Translations under genes and position numbers: made by a program
Part shown: positions 61,806 to 64,000 of the stretch, one piece after another
Layout: each line of letters begins with the position of its first letter
Position numbering within the stretch: the stretch's first letter is position 1
The notes under the pieces: model-generated
What the model saw: the letters and a program-made list of their open reading frames with translations, nothing else
Databases searched by the model: none
Told to the model about the DNA's origin: nothing
Assembly: GCA_021325145.1 (NCBI GenBank)
Contig: JAJPHR010000031.1
Coordinates: 62,001-126,000, forward strand
Length of the DNA: 64,000 nucleotides
Direction of reading: 5' to 3'
Source: Verrucomicrobiota bacterium
GTDB lineage: Bacteria > Verrucomicrobiota > Verrucomicrobiia > Limisphaerales > Pedosphaeraceae

Positions 61806-61967
61806 TTACATGGATTGCACGCGGAAGCAGGCAACGCCTTGTGGCACGAAGGGCTCTATTGAAAGGCGGAGCGCAGAGCCCCAGTTCTGCGCGATCATGA
61901 GAACTACCAATACGCAGAGCAGGAGCCCGGCGCTCCGCAGCCAGCGCGGGATTTCATTGGTATACAT
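61806..61967 (-). CDS. Small single-helix membrane protein between DUF485 and SSS genes
   Basis: The 53 residues read MYTNEIPRWLRSAGLLLCVLVVLMIAQNWGSALRLSIEPFV..., one clear membrane helix with a short tail. It overlaps the DUF485 gene by 14 bases and ends three bases before the symporter ATG, so it fits an operon. Its second part contains the palindrome GCGCAGA/TCTGCGC, so the tail may come from a repeat element. I do not know the family. Confidence 0.5.
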   Translation of the reverse strand: MYTNEIPRWLRSAGLLLCVLVVLMIAQNWGSALRLSIEPFVPQGVACFRVQSM

Positions 61968-62304
61968 TGTTTCTCATTTCTTTTTCGTGGGCGCTTGCTT
62001 CTTCATTGCCGTTCGCGGCAGCCGCTTCGGTTTGTTCCAGCGCGATTGAGCGGCGGATGAACACCCAGGCGATGAGCCATACGAATGGGAAGAAGAGGAT
62101 CCCCAGGATGAACCAGGTGAGCGTGAAACCGAGGACGCGCGTAGCCATGAAATCCGCGAAGAAATAGTTGGCCAGCGGCAGGCCGAGCAAGGCCACGAGA
62201 AAAGTCGCCGCGCAGGCAACCGAAAGGCGGAGCTGCCGACGCATCAACGCGCGCAGGAATTCATCGCTATGGATGTCCGGCCTTGCGGATTTGGGAGTTT
62301 GCAC
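61954..62304 (-). CDS. DUF485 (YjcH-like) membrane protein
   Basis: The protein of 116 residues (GTG 62304, with AGGA eight bases upstream) has two membrane helices: LSVACAATFLVALLGLPLANYFF and VLGFTLTWFILGILFFPFVWLIAWVFIRR. DUF485 genes commonly precede actP-type acetate permeases, as yjcH does in Escherichia coli, and here it leads the symporter operon. An upstream TTG at 62340 lacks a ribosome-binding site. The tail is rich in Ala and Glu. Its role, perhaps assembly or regulation of the transporter, is inferred. Confidence 0.8.
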   Translation of the reverse strand: MQTPKSARPDIHSDEFLRALMRRQLRLSVACAATFLVALLGLPLANYFFADFMATRVLGFTLTWFILGILFFPFVWLIAWVFIRRSIALEQTEAAAANGNEEASAHEKEMRNNVYQ

Positions 62305-62446
62305 GCCGCATCCTGTAGCAGAGTGCCCAGGGTCTGGCAATGGTGGTCTACCCCGCGGACTTGTTGGCGCATTTTACCAGAAGCACCGCTTTTACATGGA
62401 TAACGGCAAAATACACCCCCAGCACGCCAAATTTCCAAAATACCCC

Positions 62447-62475
62447 TTGCTTCGGATGCCGGGAGCCTCTATATT
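62447..62475 (+). promoter_or_regulatory. Sigma-70-like promoter for rpmI-rplT
   Basis: TTGCTT (62447-62452), a 17-base spacer and TATATT (62470-62475) match the -35/-10 pattern well. The start point would be at about 62482, giving a leader of about 25 bases before the rpmI ATG. Confidence 0.6.
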
Positions 62476-62506
62476 TCGCGCTCTTTTGAAAAGAAAGTAG
62501 CTATTT

Positions 62507-62716
62507 ATGAGACGCCCTAAAGGTATCAAGACGAAAAAGTCGGTTGCCAAACGGTTCAAGATTACCGCTCGTGGCAAAGTGGTCCACGCGCGCGCAGGCC
62601 GGCGTCATTTGTTGGCGTCCAAGAGCCCCAAGCGCCGTCGCGGGCTCGGTGAAGCCAAGCAGGTGGATTCCACTGACACCTATCGCATCACGCAGAATCT
62701 GCCTTTCAGCCGATAA
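62507..62716 (+). CDS. rpmI: 50S ribosomal protein L35
   Basis: The 69-residue basic protein reads GIKTKKSVAKRFKITARGKVVHARAGRRHLLASKSPKRRRGL, the L35 pattern. It is followed 42 bases later by rplT. In most bacteria infC comes just before it; here the gene upstream is a minus-strand transporter operon, so infC has been moved or lost from this cluster. Confidence 0.95.
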   Translation: MRRPKGIKTKKSVAKRFKITARGKVVHARAGRRHLLASKSPKRRRGLGEAKQVDSTDTYRITQNLPFSR

Positions 62717-62758
62717 TTCCGCGCGTCCACAACGTTCCACATTCAACACTAATTTTTT

Positions 62759-63139
62759 ATGCGAGTTACCAACGCCGCCGCTTCCCGCAAGCGCCGCATC
62801 CGCACAATCAAGGCTGCCAAGGGTTTCCGCGGCCGCCGTTCCAAGCTGTATCGTTATGCCGCTGATGCCACCGACCACGGCAAGGCATACATGTTCCGGG
62901 ATCGGAAGATGAAAAAGCGCAATTTCCGGCAGCTCTGGCAGGCGCGCATCAATGCCGCCGCCCGCTCCGCAGGCATCACTTACAGCCGGTTCATGGAGGG
63001 GCTCAAGGCCGCCAAAGTGGCGCTCGATCGCAAGGTGCTCGCGGACATCGCCGCCACGGACAATGCCGCTTTCACGAATTTGGTCAAGGTTGCCCAGGAT
63101 GCGTTGAAGACCAAAGCGGCCAGCGCGGCCAAGGCCTAA
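62759..63139 (+). CDS. rplT: 50S ribosomal protein L20
   Basis: L20 is an early 23S-binding assembly protein that also represses its own operon in many bacteria. The 126 residues read RVTNAAASRKRRIRTIKAAKGFRGRRSKLYRYA...KKRNFRQLWQARINAAARSAGITYSRFMEGLKAAKVALDRKVLADIA, a clear family match. A short Ala/Lys tail is added. It sits between rpmI and pheS on the same strand. Confidence 0.97.
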   Translation: MRVTNAAASRKRRIRTIKAAKGFRGRRSKLYRYAADATDHGKAYMFRDRKMKKRNFRQLWQARINAAARSAGITYSRFMEGLKAAKVALDRKVLADIAATDNAAFTNLVKVAQDALKTKAASAAKA

Positions 63140-63193
63140 AGCCACTGGAAGGTGGAAGCGCGGCAGCGTGCAGAGTCGGAGCGTCCGACAGCA

Positions 63194-63221
63194 GGCAGGG
63201 CGGGCCGTCCCTTGCCCGCCG
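63194..63221. repeat. 28-bp GC-rich element, copy 2
   Basis: It begins GGCAGGGCGGGCCGTCCC and matches copy 1 (44463-44490) at 24 of 28 bases. It lies in the rplT-pheS space. A second dyad there, GGCGCG/CGCGCC, spans about 63238-63262. Confidence 0.65.
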
Positions 63222-63295
63222 CTCGTTCGCACGCCAGCGCGGCGCGCACGGAGTGACGCGCCCGATCTCGAATGGTGTCGCCGCACATTTGATCC

Positions 63296-64000
63296 ATGTC
63301 ATTCCTCGACCAAATTGAACCGCTGAAGCAAGCTGCGTTGAGCGACCTCCGGGCTGCGCCGGACCTTGCCGCACTGGACCAGACCAAGGGCAATTACCTC
63401 GGAGCCCAGGGCAAGTTCACGGCGTTGATGAAGCAACTCGGTTCCCTGTCAAAGGAGGAAAAGCCCGCAGCCGGCAAACTAATCAATCAGGCAAAAGTTG
63501 AGCTGGAAGCCGCGCTCACGGAACGCCGCGCCGAACTGGAACTTAAAGCCGCGCTGCCAAAGGAACCCACGGATTTTACGTTGCCTGGGCGCCGCCGTCC
63601 GCTCGGCCGGCTGCACCCGCTCACCCAAGTGACCGAGGATATTGTCCGCAGCTTTCGCAAGATTGGGTTTGTGGTCGCCGACGGCCCGGAAATCGAGGAT
63701 GAGTACCATTGCTTCGATGCGCTCAACACGCCCGCCGACCATCCGGCGCGGGATACGCAGGACACGTTTTACGTGGCTTCGCCGCAGAAGTGGCTGCTCC
63801 GCACCCATACTTCCTCGGTGCAAATCCGCGTTATGGAAAAGCAACCGCCGCCGGTGCGCATCATTGTGCCAGGCCGGGTGTATCGTCGCGACAATGCGGA
63901 CGCAACCCATAACCCCACTTTTCAACAGATCGAAGGACTTTACGTCGATAAGCACGTCACCGTGGGCGATCTCAAAGGCACGGTGGAATTCGTCTTCAAG
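63296..64000 (+). CDS. pheS: Phenylalanine--tRNA ligase alpha subunit (partial, runs off the window)
   Basis: PheS charges tRNA-Phe with PheT. The visible 235 residues show the N-terminal coiled coil (LKQAALSDLRAAPDLAALDQTKGNYLGAQGKFTALMKQL), the linker FTLPGRRRPLGRLHPLTQV and the class II catalytic start: VADGPEIEDEYHCFDALNTPADHPARDTQDTFYV, LLRTHTSSVQIRVM, and PGRVYRRDNADATHNPTFQQIEG. The rest lies beyond 64000. The start is ATG 63296 after rplT, as in the common rpmI-rplT-pheS order. Confidence 0.96.
   Translation, partial: MSFLDQIEPLKQAALSDLRAAPDLAALDQTKGNYLGAQGKFTALMKQLGSLSKEEKPAAGKLINQAKVELEAALTERRAELELKAALPKEPTDFTLPGRRRPLGRLHPLTQVTEDIVRSFRKIGFVVADGPEIEDEYHCFDALNTPADHPARDTQDTFYVASPQKWLLRTHTSSVQIRVMEKQPPPVRIIVPGRVYRRDNADATHNPTFQQIEGLYVDKHVTVGDLKGTVEFVFK

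Overview
The window looks like a chromosomal piece of a GC-rich member of the Verrucomicrobia, probably of the Pedosphaera/Limisphaerales kind. This assignment is an inference from gene content and style: secreted glycoside hydrolases (GH36-like, GH51, GH29), a PQQ-type beta-propeller protein, single type II pseudopilins, a DksA-like protein with a broken zinc site next to rpmG-rpsR, GTP cyclohydrolase FolE2, and very many short palindromic or tandem repeats between and inside genes. There are no rRNA or tRNA genes, prophages, insertion sequences or CRISPR arrays that I could see.

Layout. 1-7.8 kb: a secreted alpha-galactosidase-like enzyme (minus), then pepP, a secreted HExxH metalloprotein and a GH51 arabinofuranosidase (plus). 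8-13.6 kb: a TPR-sulfotransferase, RNase PH, a histidine phosphatase, PrmA, a small basic protein and a Fur-family regulator. 13.6-16 kb: the minus-strand run dksA-like/rpmG/rpsR with a clear terminator, and folE2. 16-19 kb: a response regulator/histidine kinase pair. 19-22 kb: a glyoxalase-like remnant, a MIF-type tautomerase, a lipase maturation factor homologue and a lipoprotein. 22.6-27 kb: a tightly packed kaiC-kaiB-kaiB-histidine kinase-response regulator operon. 27-34.8 kb: thpR, a GH29 fucosidase, metH and an aspartate aminotransferase. 35-46 kb: an AsmA-like protein, an M20 peptidase, maf with a DUF1802 gene, a nucleoside-type MFS transporter, dapA-dapB-folK, an orphan DNA methyltransferase and a 5'-truncated gene remnant. 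46-54.5 kb: a UvrA paralogue, an SPW membrane protein, small proteins, a PQQ-like protein, a pseudopilin, an M50 protease and an orphan Soj/ParA. 54.7-59.4 kb: hpf, an amidohydrolase, bioF and bioA. 59.4-64 kb: a DUF485/small membrane protein/SSS transporter operon, then rpmI-rplT and the start of pheS.

Two things stand out. First, a Kai-type module without KaiA, whose kinase and receiver proteins have close relatives 5-10 kb away; a KaiC with two serines at the phosphorylation site and a coiled-coil tail, two KaiB paralogues and a PAS kinase form one overlapping operon. Second, a dense population of short repeats with a 7-bp period. They occur between genes and also, without breaking the frame, inside housekeeping genes (three tracts in uvrA, one in dapB). 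Palindromic elements of several families (34.8/44.3 kb, 44.5/63.2 kb, 57.8 kb, 5.25 kb) accompany them, and one appears to have donated about 35 residues to BioA. In-frame insertion of this kind resembles Rickettsia palindromic elements combined with cyanobacterial heptanucleotide STRR repeats. I know of no description of it for this group.

Functional picture: a polysaccharide-degrading heterotroph with its own lysine/diaminopimelate, folate, methionine and biotin synthesis genes, and a signalling cluster that may keep time or sense energy state.
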